Shown here: positions 43,677 to 54,900 of the stretch, piece after piece
Numbering within the stretch: position 1 is the first letter of the stretch
Layout of the letters: every line of letters begins with the position of its first letter
Source of the DNA: Artemisia argyi
Lineage: Eukaryota > Streptophyta > Magnoliopsida > Asterales > Asteraceae
DNA: 64,000 nucleotides
Reading direction: 5' to 3'
Assembly: GCA_030686995.1 (NCBI GenBank)
Contig: JARVZY010002413.1
Location: 1-64,000 of the forward strand
The notes under the pieces: model-generated
The model's input: the letters and a program-made list of their open reading frames with translations, nothing else
Databases searched by the model: none
Told to the model about the DNA's origin: nothing
Translations under genes and position numbers: made by a program

Positions 43677-43935
43677 TACTCCATCCATCTCATATTAACT
43701 GTTCAGTTTGACTTTTTGTAGTCTTTCTTATTTAACTTTGACCTTAAATATTTTTTGTTTGTATTATATAATACTTGATGTTAAAAAGATACATGGATTG
43801 TGTTTTAAATATATTTTCATTGGTATAATTTATATTAAATATTATATAACACAAATAAAAATATTTAATGTCGAAGTTGAAGGAAAAAGACTAGAAAATG
43901 TCAAACTGGACAATTAATAAAGGACAGAGGTAGTA
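43677..43935. mobile_element. Stowaway-like MITE
   Basis: A 259-bp unit starts TACTCCATCCATCTCATATT and ends AGGACAGAGGTAGTA, inverted partners. Inner arms CAACTTTGACCTTAAATATT-like and AATATTTAATGTCGAAGTTG pair. It is the same family as the dimer at 27921-28389. Confidence 0.75.
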
Positions 43936-43984
43936 CCAAACAAAAAACAAAAAAAGTAGGGACAGGTTTGGAAATTAAACTTTT

Positions 43985-44400
43985 AAAAAAAAGGATAAAC
44001 TGCAAAAAATGTTCCTGTGGTTTGCCAAAATTGCAAAAAGTGTACTCATACGAGAATTTTTGAAAAAAGGGTACCTCAGCAAGTTTGGATTTGCAAATAA
44101 TGCCCTTCCGGGGGTACTGTTCACGCAAAAATGGTTTTTTTTCCTAACGCTCGTTAGGAAATCCCATTAAGTTTTAGTCACGTGCGTAGCACGTGAGGGT
44201 ATTTTCATCATTTCATTGTTCTCGCCATCAAATCCAACTGACATGCCCACTAGCACACTACAATTGTGTATTGAGGGACATTTTTTGCATCTAAAGTTTA
44301 TTTCTTTCATTCTTATTAAACACGAGTAAGCATCAACTCATACACACCCACTTACTGCTCATCATCTTGTTGTACCCAAAAATCTTGTTGACCTGAAAAA
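43985..44400 (+). promoter_or_regulatory. GGGACATTTTTTGCA module and leader ahead of the GRF gene
   Basis: An inverted copy (GCAAAAAATGTTCCTGTGG at about 43999) and a direct copy (GAGGGACATTTTTTGCATC at about 44273) enclose TAACGCTCGTTA, TCACGTGCGTAGCACGTGAG and GGGTATTTTCATCATTTCAT. CACGTG is a G-box. The same words in order precede the B3-like gene. A leader of about 110 bp leads to the ATG at 44401. Confidence 0.5.
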
Positions 44401-44920
44401 ATGGTTCTTTGCGCGTACGGTCTACAATGCGTTGTTAGAACTTCGTGGATGAATAGGAATCCTGGTAGGAGATTCTACTCATGCCCCACATACGTAAGTT
44501 TGACTCTTGATCAAAACAATAATTATGTTACACTTTACAAGTTGTCTCTGTTTTCTTCTTTATAATTACATTTCTTTCATTTTACGGAACTCCATCTGTC
44601 CCTTCATTAGATGGGGGGATCCACCCATGTGCGACCGATCTCTAGACATCATCCCTAGTCTACTTAGGACTAGGGATGCTTTGGAAGATGCTTTGGCTTT
44701 AGAGCGAGAGAGGGTCGACTGGGAGGAGCACCAGGCAAATGAGGAGGAGACCCGGGCAAACCAGGCGGACCTTCGGGCAAATATGGAGGAGCAGCGGGCT
44801 AAGAAGCTGAGGAAATACCTTATCATTAGTTGGGTTTCCGTTGCTTCATATGTTTACCTGCAAAATGGTAAGTTTGGGTTTGGTCAATGTGGGTTGGTTT
44901 TTTTGGTTTCTGGTAGTTAA
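44401..44920 (+). CDS. small GRF zinc-finger protein with C-terminal membrane helix
   Basis: Exon one (44401-44493) gives MVLCAYGLQCVVRTSWMNRN then PGRRFYSCPTY and ends at GTAAGT. Exon two contains SICPFIRWGDPPMCDRSLDI. Together they supply the GRF finger: C...C, R-T-S-W, N-P-G-R-R-F-Y-x-C, C-x-F-x-x-W-x-D-P-P-M-C. A charged coiled coil (ALEDALALERERVDWEEHQA and on) and a hydrophobic helix (YLIISWVSVASYVYL) follow. The acceptor is unclear, because no good AG precedes the in-frame start of exon two near 44589. The frame ends at 44918-44920, but a GTAAGT at 44870 may mark a further donor. GRF fingers bind nucleic acid. Such small GRF genes are multicopy in composites and often transposon-borne. 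Confidence 0.6.
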
Positions 44921-45289
44921 TGGTATATACAAACAATGTATTTTGTTGATGGTTGGTTATGTGGTTAATGACATTATGGTATGACAACAATGGTTCAAGT
45001 ATTTTTAATTATCTTATTTGATTTGTGATATTTGTTTGTTAATTAGGATTATGATTGTTTATGACTCGTGTTATTTGTTTGTTAAGTAGGAATATGATTT
45101 CACCAATATTAACTATTGATGGAGTAGGATTATGATTTCACCAATATAACCAGTGGTAATGAAGCAGCAATATTTTACTTATTTCATTCTTATATAACAT
45201 GATTTGCATTCTGTTTATCCAAAATACACAATCTTCCTGAGCTTGTTAGAAACATGATGATTTGCCTCCAAATCATCATTTTTCTTGAA
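44921..45289. other. 3' flank of the GRF gene, short duplication only
   Basis: GATTTCACCAATAT(T/A) words lie twice near 45090 and 45134. TTCATTCTTATATAACATGA at about 45184 is repeated at about 61678. No gene seen. Confidence 0.45.
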
Positions 45290-47246
45290 TTAGTCCAAAT
45301 CATCATATTTCTTGAATTACATCTTTCATCATTAGAGGATTCTTCCAAACACTTCATCTTCTTTTAGACTACATGAAGATCTTCCTTACAAGTTCCCTTG
45401 CCCTCTGTGTATGCTCATCCACCCAGAGTTTTGCTGACACCATGACAGTAAGTGTACCCCTTGACAATGGGTAGTCTTGCTCCACCAGCATATAAATATA
45501 TGTTCTAGCTATTGTAGACACATGATGAACTGCACATGAGTCATACAATATCCATGTCAAACTATGAGTACCTGCCTGAAATTTCCATAACTTATCCCTT
45601 CATCTGGCTCAAAGATTTTCTTCAAATGTACCCACAACATTCTTTCTTTGTTATCATGTGGTTCCGATGAAGTGAACTTCCGTTTGACTAAACACCACAG
45701 CTTTACTAGATCTTCTCTGTCAAAATCTTTGAGTATGTCATCAAAGTGTTGATAAACTTCAATTTGATTACCAACCCTGATGATCTTCCAACTCTTTATT
45801 TTGCTTACATCTTGAATCTCCCAATCTATAATAACATGTTTAGTCTGTAGAGCTTCAACATTCCTGGCTTCTTGGTGAACAATCATAATCATCTGTTGTA
45901 AGCTTTCCTTAGTCAAATATTCTTCTTGGTCTTTTTGCTCTTCCTCTTGTTCAGCCACATCTGATTTTGTCTTCTTGGTCGCTTCCTTTTCTAACACATG
46001 ACCTGCTCTCTTAGAACTTTCCACCATCACCTCTGTTCCCATGGGTACAAATCTGCCCATTTTCTTTTTAGCTAGATTATACAACTTTTCAATCTCTCCA
46101 TCATCTAAATGAGTCAAATCTTTGAGTTTCCGGTTGTCCATATTCTTTAAATAAATACACATGTTTTTCCTTCTTTGAGCTGGTGTGGGTGGTCTGCTTA
46201 GGTTTTCTTTAAGTATTTGTGCTACATAATGTGTGTGTGTGTGTGTGTGTGTATGTGTGTTTTCAGTAATTTCAGCATACCACTTAGACCTCTGTTCAAT
46301 AGTAAGTAATGTCCACTCTTCTTGAGTTAATCTTTGAGCCAGCTTATAATCAGCATCACATTGAGCCCTTTCATCATCCCATTCTAGCATCTGCTTTATA
46401 TAAGCAAGGCTTGCTTCTTCTTGTTGAAGAGCTGCAAGTCTAGCCTCCTCATCTAGTTGAGCCTGTAACTTCTTGGCAGTTTTTGCATCAGACAAAAGCA
46501 GCTCTTTTGTTGACATAAAAGTTTCATCAGCTTCTTCCACTAATATACTCTTTCCTTTTCCCTTACATTGTGGTTGTTGTTGTGTGGTGATTGTTGTTGT
46601 TGTTGTTGTTGTTGTTGGTTCTCTAATACTCACCCCTTTTGTTGGAGGTTTAGTATTCTTCAATTTAGTAAGAGCTGCAACCATAATAGCCTCCTCAGAA
46701 GATGATGCAGCAGAATCATCTTCTGTATCAAAGTCAGCTATACTAACTTGACGCCTAGCAGTACTAACTTCAATACTGGCAATTTTAACTTGAACTTCCA
46801 TAGCAGATTCAACAACTTCTCAAGCAAACATTTCAGGATCATGTTCATCCCCAGCAACAGTTTCTTCAATATTTAAGTAATTCCCCTCATCAATTAACTA
46901 TTTCGGTGTAACATTTACCCTAGTTTCCACATTAGCCATCTGTTGATCCTCATCTGAAACTTTGCTTTCATTCATCTCCTGTTTGGAGGCATCCTCCCCC
47001 AAACTAGCAACATTACAAGAAGATGCAAGCCTAGCAGCAAAACCAATTTTATGTAACCCTTTGAGTTTATGAGTTCTTGACCTCTGTCTCAATTGAAGAT
47101 ATCTAACTCTCAGGTTTAACCCTTTAATTTCATCATTTTGAGAATATGTAGTCTTTTTGAGATCAACAACCTCCTTTGACAATTTGGTACATTTATCCAT
47201 TAATTCCTGCATAACTTTCATAGTATCTGCATCTGAGCTCCCATTG
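45290..47246 (-). pseudogene. accessory reading frame of a composite-type Copia retroelement, 3' part
   Basis: This is the C-terminal two thirds of a long minus-strand protein. Pieces in order are a coiled coil (LSKEVVDLKKTTYSQNDEIK, then RQRSRTHKLKGLHKIG), an acidic linker broken by stops at about 46898 and 46820, a TTT/Q-rich stretch, EEARLAALQQEEASLA, MCIYLKNMDNRKLKDLTHLD, FVPMGTEVMVESSKRAG, FDREDLVKLWCLVKRKF and LWVHLKKIFEPDE. After a frame change near 45558 it ends WILYDSCAVHHV...YIYMLVEQDYPLSRGTL. I recognise this as an abundant accessory protein downstream of RNase H in Copia elements of Asteraceae; its function is unknown. A GT microsatellite (46230-46260) inserts a His-Thr run. It is split by the element at 47247; the N-terminal part is at 59665-60680. 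Confidence 0.75.
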
Positions 47247-47599
47247 TGTTAGGAATACAAATATTCCTGTAAAAGTCTCGGTCACCTGATTATTGTAATA
47301 GTATTAAGTTAGCTCGTAGTTAGTTTATATATTAGTTAATTAGTATTGGTTTAAGTAACACCATGGAAGAAGGACGGGTCTTCACCCACTGTATGCCTGA
47401 TCCACAGCCCGGGTGTGGGCGTTTATGTTGTAAGTATAAATACCCCTCTCCACATGTGGAGAGGGTTTGACCTTTTATTCAATCTAATCTAATATTCTCA
47501 CTTTTCTCTCAAGGTTCCACTCTCCCTCTCTTTCTTGTAACTCTAACGCCACACAAACCACAAAGGGAATCATGTTTCCAACTTAATTAGTATTCTATA
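47247..47599 (+). repeat. 5' LTR with TATA box and 22-bp palindrome
   Basis: It starts TGTTAGGAATACAAATATTC and ends ATTCTATA. The canonical final CA has become TA, while the 3' LTR keeps CA. TATAAATA lies at 47435-47442. Two bases further on is a perfect palindrome whose inner 20 bp are CCTCTCCACATGTGGAGAGG (full span 47444-47465). Confidence 0.95.
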
Positions 47600-47601
47600 A
47601 T

Positions 47602-47615
47602 TGGTATCAAGAGCC
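47602..47615 (+). other. primer-binding site (initiator-Met tRNA type)
   Basis: TGGTATCAAGAGCC lies 2 bp inside the 5' LTR. Confidence 0.92.
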
Positions 47616-47869
47616 AAGGTTTCATCTTAGGGCCTTGTAGAATCGGATTTGATGTAGTTTTGTGTAGTTTTGTGAGTTTGGAGTAACTTTCTTGTGAAAC
47701 GTCTTGGTTTGATCTTTCTAGTGTTGTTAAACATGTTAGTGATGTACTTTTAAGATCATAGGTGTTAGTTGAACATTGTGTTTCAGTTGGTTATACCATA
47801 TCTTTAATCTATTTCAAGTTTGGAATAGGTTTTGGATGTATTTCTAAGTTGCAGTTAAGTCTACTGTTC

Positions 47870-48260
47870 CATTGCTTACCTGCGTTTAGTCTCTGATATC
47901 TGTGGTTAGTTTGACTACGATTACTATTTTGGGAATACAAACAAATCGCAAGGAAAGTGACAGGTTTGGATTTTTGTATACTGCGATTAGCTTTTGCGGT
48001 TAAGTAGTCTGCGGTTAGCTTATTGTGGTTAGCTCTTTATGGTTAGCTTTCTGCGATTAAGTATTCTGCGGTTAGCTCCTTGTGGTTAGCCTATCTTGCG
48101 GTTTGGGTATTCTGCGGTTGGCTCCCCTCTGCGTTTATCTCCTTGATTACAGTTATCTCCTAACTTGTGATTTGCTCCTTGATTGCGACTAACTCACCTT
48201 AGTTTAGTTTGGTTCTCATATGTGGTAATCTCAGTCCTGCGATTACTCACATTTTGCTAC
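47870..48260 (+). repeat. leader array of TGCGNTTA motifs (first block)
   Basis: Words such as CTGCGATTAGC, TTGCGGTTAAG, CTGCGGTTAGC, TTGTGGTTAGC and CTGCGTTTATC recur about a dozen times at irregular 10-30-bp spacing between the primer site and the first reading frame. They are not a perfect tandem array, and the sequence between them varies. The same motif fills a second leader at 50.88-51.66 kb. Confidence 0.75.
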
Positions 48261-48311
48261 TTGTTTGGGTTTAGTGTCTATATCATGTGTGTTGGCATCT
48301 CATCTAGTGGT

Positions 48312-50237
48312 ATGCCTCATTTACAAATGAAAGGACCAGTATCGTATGTTGACTCAAGTGTACAATCATGCTCGGACCCTAATGAGAATGCGACTCCTTA
48401 GTCAGGCAAATTGCTTGAATTGGCAAGAGAATGTCACATTGAATGCTTTCAAACACTTCAGTCACATCTTTCTGTGCTGCTAGAGGGTAATGGATTCATA
48501 ATGGGATTTGAACGTGCATTCATAACACTTTTCGGTCAAGATGTTCAAACATTTACAGACATCATGATCTTGAATTTGGATCAATTACGTCAACAATTGG
48601 ACCAAAAAGAAACAACTAATAAGGGATCCTCAGCTGCCCTATGTGTGCTCAGCAAACAACTGCATAGCTTCCTTAACTCAAAATCCTCCATGATCTATGA
48701 TTACAACAGTCAGATGACTATGAAATGCTTTGCTGACCACACAAATATAGATGCTGACACCTACAGAGATAAGCTACGTCAAAACTTGGATAAGGTTAAA
48801 GAGTACATCGAGAGACAGCCAATACATGAACCAGTGTATGATGACAAGGCTGAGACACATGGAGGACAATCAAGTGATTGTTTGGGGTTGGGTTTAACAG
48901 TGGATACTAAGTCTGTCAACACTGAACGCATGGATTCAGAAGATGATATGATTGTCACCTCTGACAAGTTGGTGACCCAGGAGATGCAGAACATACTCAC
49001 ACCGGACTCAAGCAATGAGGTATCGTCAATTGATCAACACAATACACCATCTAATGTATGTCACCATACAGATCAAATTAATCTCTGTTATAACACAAAT
49101 CTGTTGAAAAAGACTGACAGTTTACTCTCCTCTAATTCAACAAATATGTGTTATAAAGGGGGAGAAAATGATCTGTATGATGTCTTCAAAAATGATCTGT
49201 TTGATGAAAGTCCTTGCCTCAAAGTTGTGTTTTCTAAGACAATGGACCAGAACATGGTTGAAAAAGAGACATTTAATCAACTTCAAAAAAGGTTCTCACA
49301 ATTACAAAAACATTGCATTGAACTTGAAATTGAAATACAACATAAATAAGAATATCTTCAAAACTGCAAACCGTGTTAAAATCCGGAATTGCCTGATCTT
49401 AATGAATACTTTCTGATTAACAATCTGAAAACTCAGCTGCAAGACAAGGACTCAACTATCAATAGCCTTAAAAATCAGATCAAGATGTATGAGCAATGTA
49501 ATGATGCCAAATGGAAACATGATACGTATGAAACTAAATGCAAAATGGCTAAATTACGTATGGAAAATGAGACTCTGAAAGTAAAATGTAAAGAACTGTG
49601 TGAGTCAATCAAAGAAATAAATGCTGAGAACATCAATCTGACTACTCCACAATTTACTAAACACAATGATCTCTCTGCTCAAAGTCTGAGGTTATGTCCT
49701 AAAATTCCTGGTGTGCACATCGTGCCAAGTTATGTTTCAAAGAGTCAAATGAGCCTTAATCTTTCAAAACCATCTATCTTGGGAAAACCAGTCATGAAAA
49801 CTGTTGGTTATCAAACTACCATTAGACAACCAAATGCTTTTACTTCTGAAAGACTTAAATTCTCGAAAACTCGATGTGTCTCTCAAGTAGATAAAAAGCG
49901 TGCTTTGATTAAGTTTGTGAGCTCAAAACCTAAAATTCATAAATCAAATGGTCATAAACCTGTAATACCTTTGAGACATAGACCAAGGAAATCTGACCAT
50001 CTAACCACTCACCACAAGAATGTCACTATGCATGAAATGTCATACATGCTTAGATCTTCTTGGATATGGGTACCAACTGGGAGGACATTCATGATGAATG
50101 GTCACAAATGGTCACATGTGTGTACCATAGACACTGGTTCTTCAAAGAGATCACACAACAGGTCCATGAAAACCTATGTGTGGCTACCAAAGACACAGAC
50201 ATCTCCCACGTTTGGAGACATGTCTACTCACATGTGA
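48312..50237 (+). pseudogene. gag-like coiled-coil reading frame with three stops
   Basis: One frame runs from ATG 48312 (MPHLQMKGPVSYVDSSVQSC) to 50237, with TAG at 48399-48401, TAA at 49347-49349 and TAA near 49377. Early parts include ARECHIECFQTLQSHLSVLL, FGQDVQTFTDIM and TYRDKLRQNLDKVKEYI. An acidic middle follows, then coiled coil (KTQLQDKDSTINSLKNQIKM and on), then a basic tail with KPSILGKPVMKTVGYQTTIR and WIWVPTGRTFMMNGHKW. I recognise this order from composite Copia proteins, where it lies between the zinc knuckle and pol. Capsid and zinc knuckle are missing. The role is unknown, perhaps structural. An intact version would be about 640 residues. Confidence 0.65.
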
Positions 50238-50879
50238 GATGACATCATGTGGACTCCTGACTAATTCTTTTCAGGACTCGTATTTCACCTTTCACCTACT
50301 GATTTATTCCCTGTATATGCTTTATGTCAGTAGTTTGTGTACATATGTATTGTTTGTTTTACATTCATTCTATTTTCATGCTATCTTTCTGTGTATATTT
50401 TCTTACTACAAATTGTGTCCATATGCTTGCTCTTCGTGCTATGTGTTGCTTTAGGTAGTCTGTTGTTTCTCATATCTGGCCTCATGGTATTATCTGTGCA
50501 TCCTGAAGACTTTCTCATCACTTGTGTATCACTCATAACTTCAGAAACCAATCTTGTACGCATGTATCATTGTCTAATTGAGGTAGTGAAGTACGAGGAT
50601 TGTTTGTGTCATTATAGCTAAGTGTATCCCATCATATATATATGTAGTTATTCTTGCGTTTAAAAAGTTAACCTCAACACCTCTTGCTATTTACTCACAC
50701 TCTCTCGTTCACTGCACATTTATTTGCGATTGGACTTGATTGCTTCCCTTGTTGTTTATTTCTTGGTACGTTAAGTGTTTCTCTCTGCACATATGTTTAT
50801 CTTTCCATGATTTCATGTACTCACGAGTTGCGTTATTTTAAGTGGGGACACGCTTTGTTTGATATCTCGTGTGATTGCG
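50238..50879 (+). other. spacer where pol would be expected; nothing coding
   Basis: Pyrimidine-rich, non-coding sequence follows the first reading frame. Its open stretches (50176-50454, 50337-50621, 50684-50884) lack any domain. No remnant of integrase or reverse transcriptase was recognised. Confidence 0.55.
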
Positions 50880-51660
50880 TTTAGCCAATAGGTTAGATCA
50901 TGCTTGTTCTTTACTGCGTTTAACTGCTCGTTATCTGTTAATTTGTGTTATTCATTGTTGAGAGTGTGCGATTTAGGTTTGCTAGCCTTGCGTTTAGAAT
51001 TGAAGTACCTAAGGTGTCGGGTAGGGACTTGATTTGTTGGCTTGATAATGGTTGTACTTAGGATTGATTGATCTTATAGTCATCTAGGGCATTCATATTA
51101 TGATCTGATGGAATATGAAGGAGTGTGTAGTGTATTCTTATTTGCGGTTAGCGTAGGCTCTTGATTGCGGTTAGTATGTGTTCTTGACTGCGGTTAGTAT
51201 GTGTTCTTGATTGCGGTTATCGTATTATCCTGATTGCGTGTTTCACTTTTAGTTGAGACTGCGATCAATTAGGTTTGCGATTAATTGAACCTGCGCTTAA
51301 CTTGCTGTGCGTTTACCATGTCTTGCGATTATATTGGTTGCGCTTAATTTGATCTGAGATTATGTCTATTTGCGATTCAATTGGTTGCGTTTAATTATGA
51401 CTGTGACTGCGGTTAATTAGTTTTGCGGTTAACTGAGCTTGCATTTAACGCAATGTGCTTTTACCATGTTTTGCGACTCAATTGGTTGCGTTTAATTTGA
51501 CTTGTTGTGGTTAACCTGCTTTGCGGTTATCTCACCGGGAGGATTACTCACTTTGCGATTAACTCGATTTGCGTTTAACCCGATTTGCGGTTAACTCGTT
51601 TTGTGGCTTTCTTTTCTTGCGAGTATCCTGCCCTGAGGTTAAATGGTTCTGCGTTTAGCT
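50880..51660 (+). repeat. second TGCGNTTA motif block, ahead of the accessory frame
   Basis: More than twenty words such as TTGCGGTTAGT, TTGCGATTAATT, CTGCGCTTAAC, TTGCGTTTAAT and TTGCGGTTAACTCG fill about 750 bp. TATGTGTTCTTGA(C/T)TGCGGTTA is directly repeated near 51170-51215. The motif and its irregular spacing match the first block at 47.87-48.26 kb, so each coding unit of the element has a leader of this type. Confidence 0.75.
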
Positions 51661-51879
51661 CTTACTGAGTGTTCCTTTGACTCACTTACCTTGCTATTAT
51701 GTCACTATATGCTCTCTCTAACTAGTTGTGCACTGCTTGTATGTAAGTGAATTGTTGTCTAATTGTCTCTGTCCTGCTTGGTATGACCTTATGGCACTCA
51801 CTCTTGTATGTCTTAATTGGTCCTTTCCATGTGGTGCTAGGGTTTCACTTGTTACTAACACTCACTGTCACATGTGTTT

Positions 51880-51914
51880 GCTTTCTTTGGTGATTTGTGT
51901 CAAATGCAGCTATT
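51880..51914 (+). promoter_or_regulatory. probable 3' splice site directly before the accessory frame
   Basis: A T-rich tract (TTTGCTTTCTTTGGTGATTT) leads to GTCAAATGCAG, 4-5 bp before the ATG at 51915. This would allow the accessory protein to be made from a spliced mRNA. No donor was pinned down. Confidence 0.4.
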
Positions 51915-54900
51915 ATGGCAGAACCTGTTATCGAAGGACCATTGGTTCCACCTGTCCGTTCTGACAACGACATTCTTCCATTCAACAAGTGGGTTGCAAT
52001 TGGAAAGAGCAACTGCTATGTTAAGACAGATAGACCTCAGAATCATCCCATATTCAGAATGGCCCTGGACATACTGAAAAACACCACTTTCTTCAATGCC
52101 TTCACCGCATCCTCCTCAATCCCATCCATCTATATTCAGTAGTTCTGGAACACAATCTGCCATGATAGAGCTACCAACGCATACAAGTGTCAGCTGGATG
52201 AACATTGGGTGAACATCACAATGGAAACTCTTGGTAGCGCACTGCAGATATTGCCAACGGGTGACAATGTTGAATACACTCCCCCACCTAATCCCGCTAC
52301 CCTTATTGACTTCGTCAATGAACTTGGGTATCCCACTCAGGTATCTACGCTTTCCACGGTTATCACCCATGACCTCTATCAACCATGGAGAGCAATTGCA
52401 AGCCTTATCAACTTGTGTCTGACGGGCAAAACATCGGAGTATGAAAGACTTAGAGCTTCATCTCTACAAATTCTCTGGGGCATTGTTAATGGTAAGAACA
52501 TCAACTTTCCTGAACAGATCTGGGAGGAATTTAGTCAGTCCATTCATTCTTTCTTGGTCGATAAGGAAAATATTGAAGCAAACAAAGATGGTAAGAAAAG
52601 ATCAACCAAGCTCCTGATTCCAAGCATTCGCTTCACTAAGTTAATCATACTAAGTCTTCAACGATCTCTCAAACTCCACCCCAGAGATGAATCACCTCTT
52701 CATCAACCCACAGATGAACATCCAGTTGGGTTCCTCAAGTATGATGCAAAGAGTACGAGCGAGATAATCTTCGATATGGATATTCCCACTGCTCTACTCA
52801 CTCGTGTTATACTGACTGCACCGTATTATGAGGAATATCTTAAACTTCTAAAGATAAGTCGGGAAGCATCTACTAATGAGCCCTCCCTATCCACTAAGTC
52901 TGAAAGAACCGCATCCAAGAAACGCAAGGGTGTAACAACCTCAGCTGCGTCTTCTGAAGGTACTAAACGAGTAAAGCGCACCACAGGGGGAAAAAGGACC
53001 AGCACAAATAATATCCCACGAAGTGTTGATGATCCTCAAGTAGCACCTAGCACCACACAGTTGCCTCTCACTAAAGAAGAAATGGTACGAATGGCAACTG
53101 CTGAAAGCCTCAAGGATGTGTACATGCCACATGTGCCTCCAGTCAGTGGTGTCAGCATCAGAGAGCCTATGTCAGACAAGACATCACAACTTCAGCATGT
53201 GGTAGGAAAAGGCAAGGATGTTGCCAAGGAAGAACTGGCTGCACACACGTTGTTGAAAATATCCTCTCCAGCCTCCAAATCGACCAGCTCTAAGTATATC
53301 CTCAAAAGACGCTCAACAACATCCTCATCTGCCAAAGTGTCCCCTGACAAAGCTTCATCACCAAGTCTTGGGCAACCTGCTAACACAAGCGGATCGGAGA
53401 CTGATACCAGCTCAGCTCTCAAGGGTGATGACTCCAACTTGGCTACACAAGATGTCACCAGTAACCAACCTGTGCAGGATAAAGCTGTTGAGTCTGTAAC
53501 ACCAATTGACCCACTTGATGACGAATTTGTATCCACTGCTTATCCCGATCTACAAGGTAATTTCAAGCTGAAGACTAATGATCCTAAACTCGTCGTGGAA
53601 CCTAGTAGCTCTACTAGAACCCTGGCATCGTATAAGAATCTTGATACCTTTGGAGATCAATTCCTCGTGGATAAGTCGGATGATGCTGATGGTGAAAAGT
53701 CTGGAGATGAGCGAGAAGAAGTTGTTTTGATGGTTGATGTGCCTATTGAGCAAGACAATTCCACCATCCCTACTAGGTCTGTACCAATTCCTACTGCAGC
53801 TCCTGACAACACTGACACCCCACAAGCTGCTGCAACTCAAGAGAAGGTGACTGAATCGGCCACTCCTGCTACTACTGAGAAGATACTGGATCTGAATACA
53901 TTAGCTAGCATCACAGCTGATATTGTTCAAGACAACCTCACCATCCATGAGAAGTTGGATAAGCATGCCTCAGTAATTCAAAATTTAGTGAATCTCGACC
54001 TGCCAAAAACGATTACTAATCACGGCAGCAGATTGTACAAGTTGGAGCATCTTGATCTTGAACAACAAGTATCTCAGGCTATCAACGAACAAGTAGCTAA
54101 AGCGGTCAGCATTGCTCTTGAAGCTCCCCTCAGATCCAGATTCAAAGACCTGCCCATAAATGATATGAAGGTAATCCTGCAGCACAACATGTGTGAACGG
54201 GGTCAACATACAGGACATGATGCTCATGTCAAATTGTATGAAGCATTAGATGCCTCCATCAAACAAGATGACGCTGAGGAACACGCCAGAGACATGGAAA
54301 TTGAAAGAAAAAGAAAACAGAGGCGTCAAGGTCATCCCAGGCCACCATCTGGATCACCTCCTCAACCACCTCCACCTCCACCACCTGCTGGGGCATCTGG
54401 TCCATCAGAAACTCCTTCTCTACCTGGTGGGTCTCATGCCCCTAGTAGACCATCACAACCCACCTCATCACCATCTCACAAACAACAAACTGACAAGTCA
54501 TCCAAGTCTGCACCTTCCAAACAGGCCAAACAAGTTAAGTATGCTGCTTGGACTACCATTGATGTTGGTGCAACTTCTATTGCATCTCAAGTCAATGATG
54601 ATCTTGTCTTCAATGAAGCATCTGTCGTTCCTCAGCATTCTGATTCTTCCGATGACGATGAAGATGATGCCTCTACGACTCATATCCCAGGAAGACAGTG
54701 GTGGAAATCATTCACCAGAAGTGACTCCAATGATCCACCGCCTGTTCTCTTAACTAAGGCTGACAAAGAGACATGGTGGAAACCCGATGACAAGCAATCA
54801 CAATCACCTGAACCTGACTGGACAATTCCTTCTTCCGATCAGCCAACCAATGACAACAACTGGATCAATGCCATCACCACCAGTTTCGTCCCTTCTTCCG

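Noticed and set aside
45557..47221. Minus-strand 414-codon frame as a normal host gene
   Set aside because: Its motifs match retroelement accessory proteins, it has upstream stops, and its N-terminal half lies on the other side of an insertion.
52941..54683. Several 60-114-codon minus-strand frames under the accessory gene
   Set aside because: They are complementary to a long, clearly coding plus-strand frame and show no domains.
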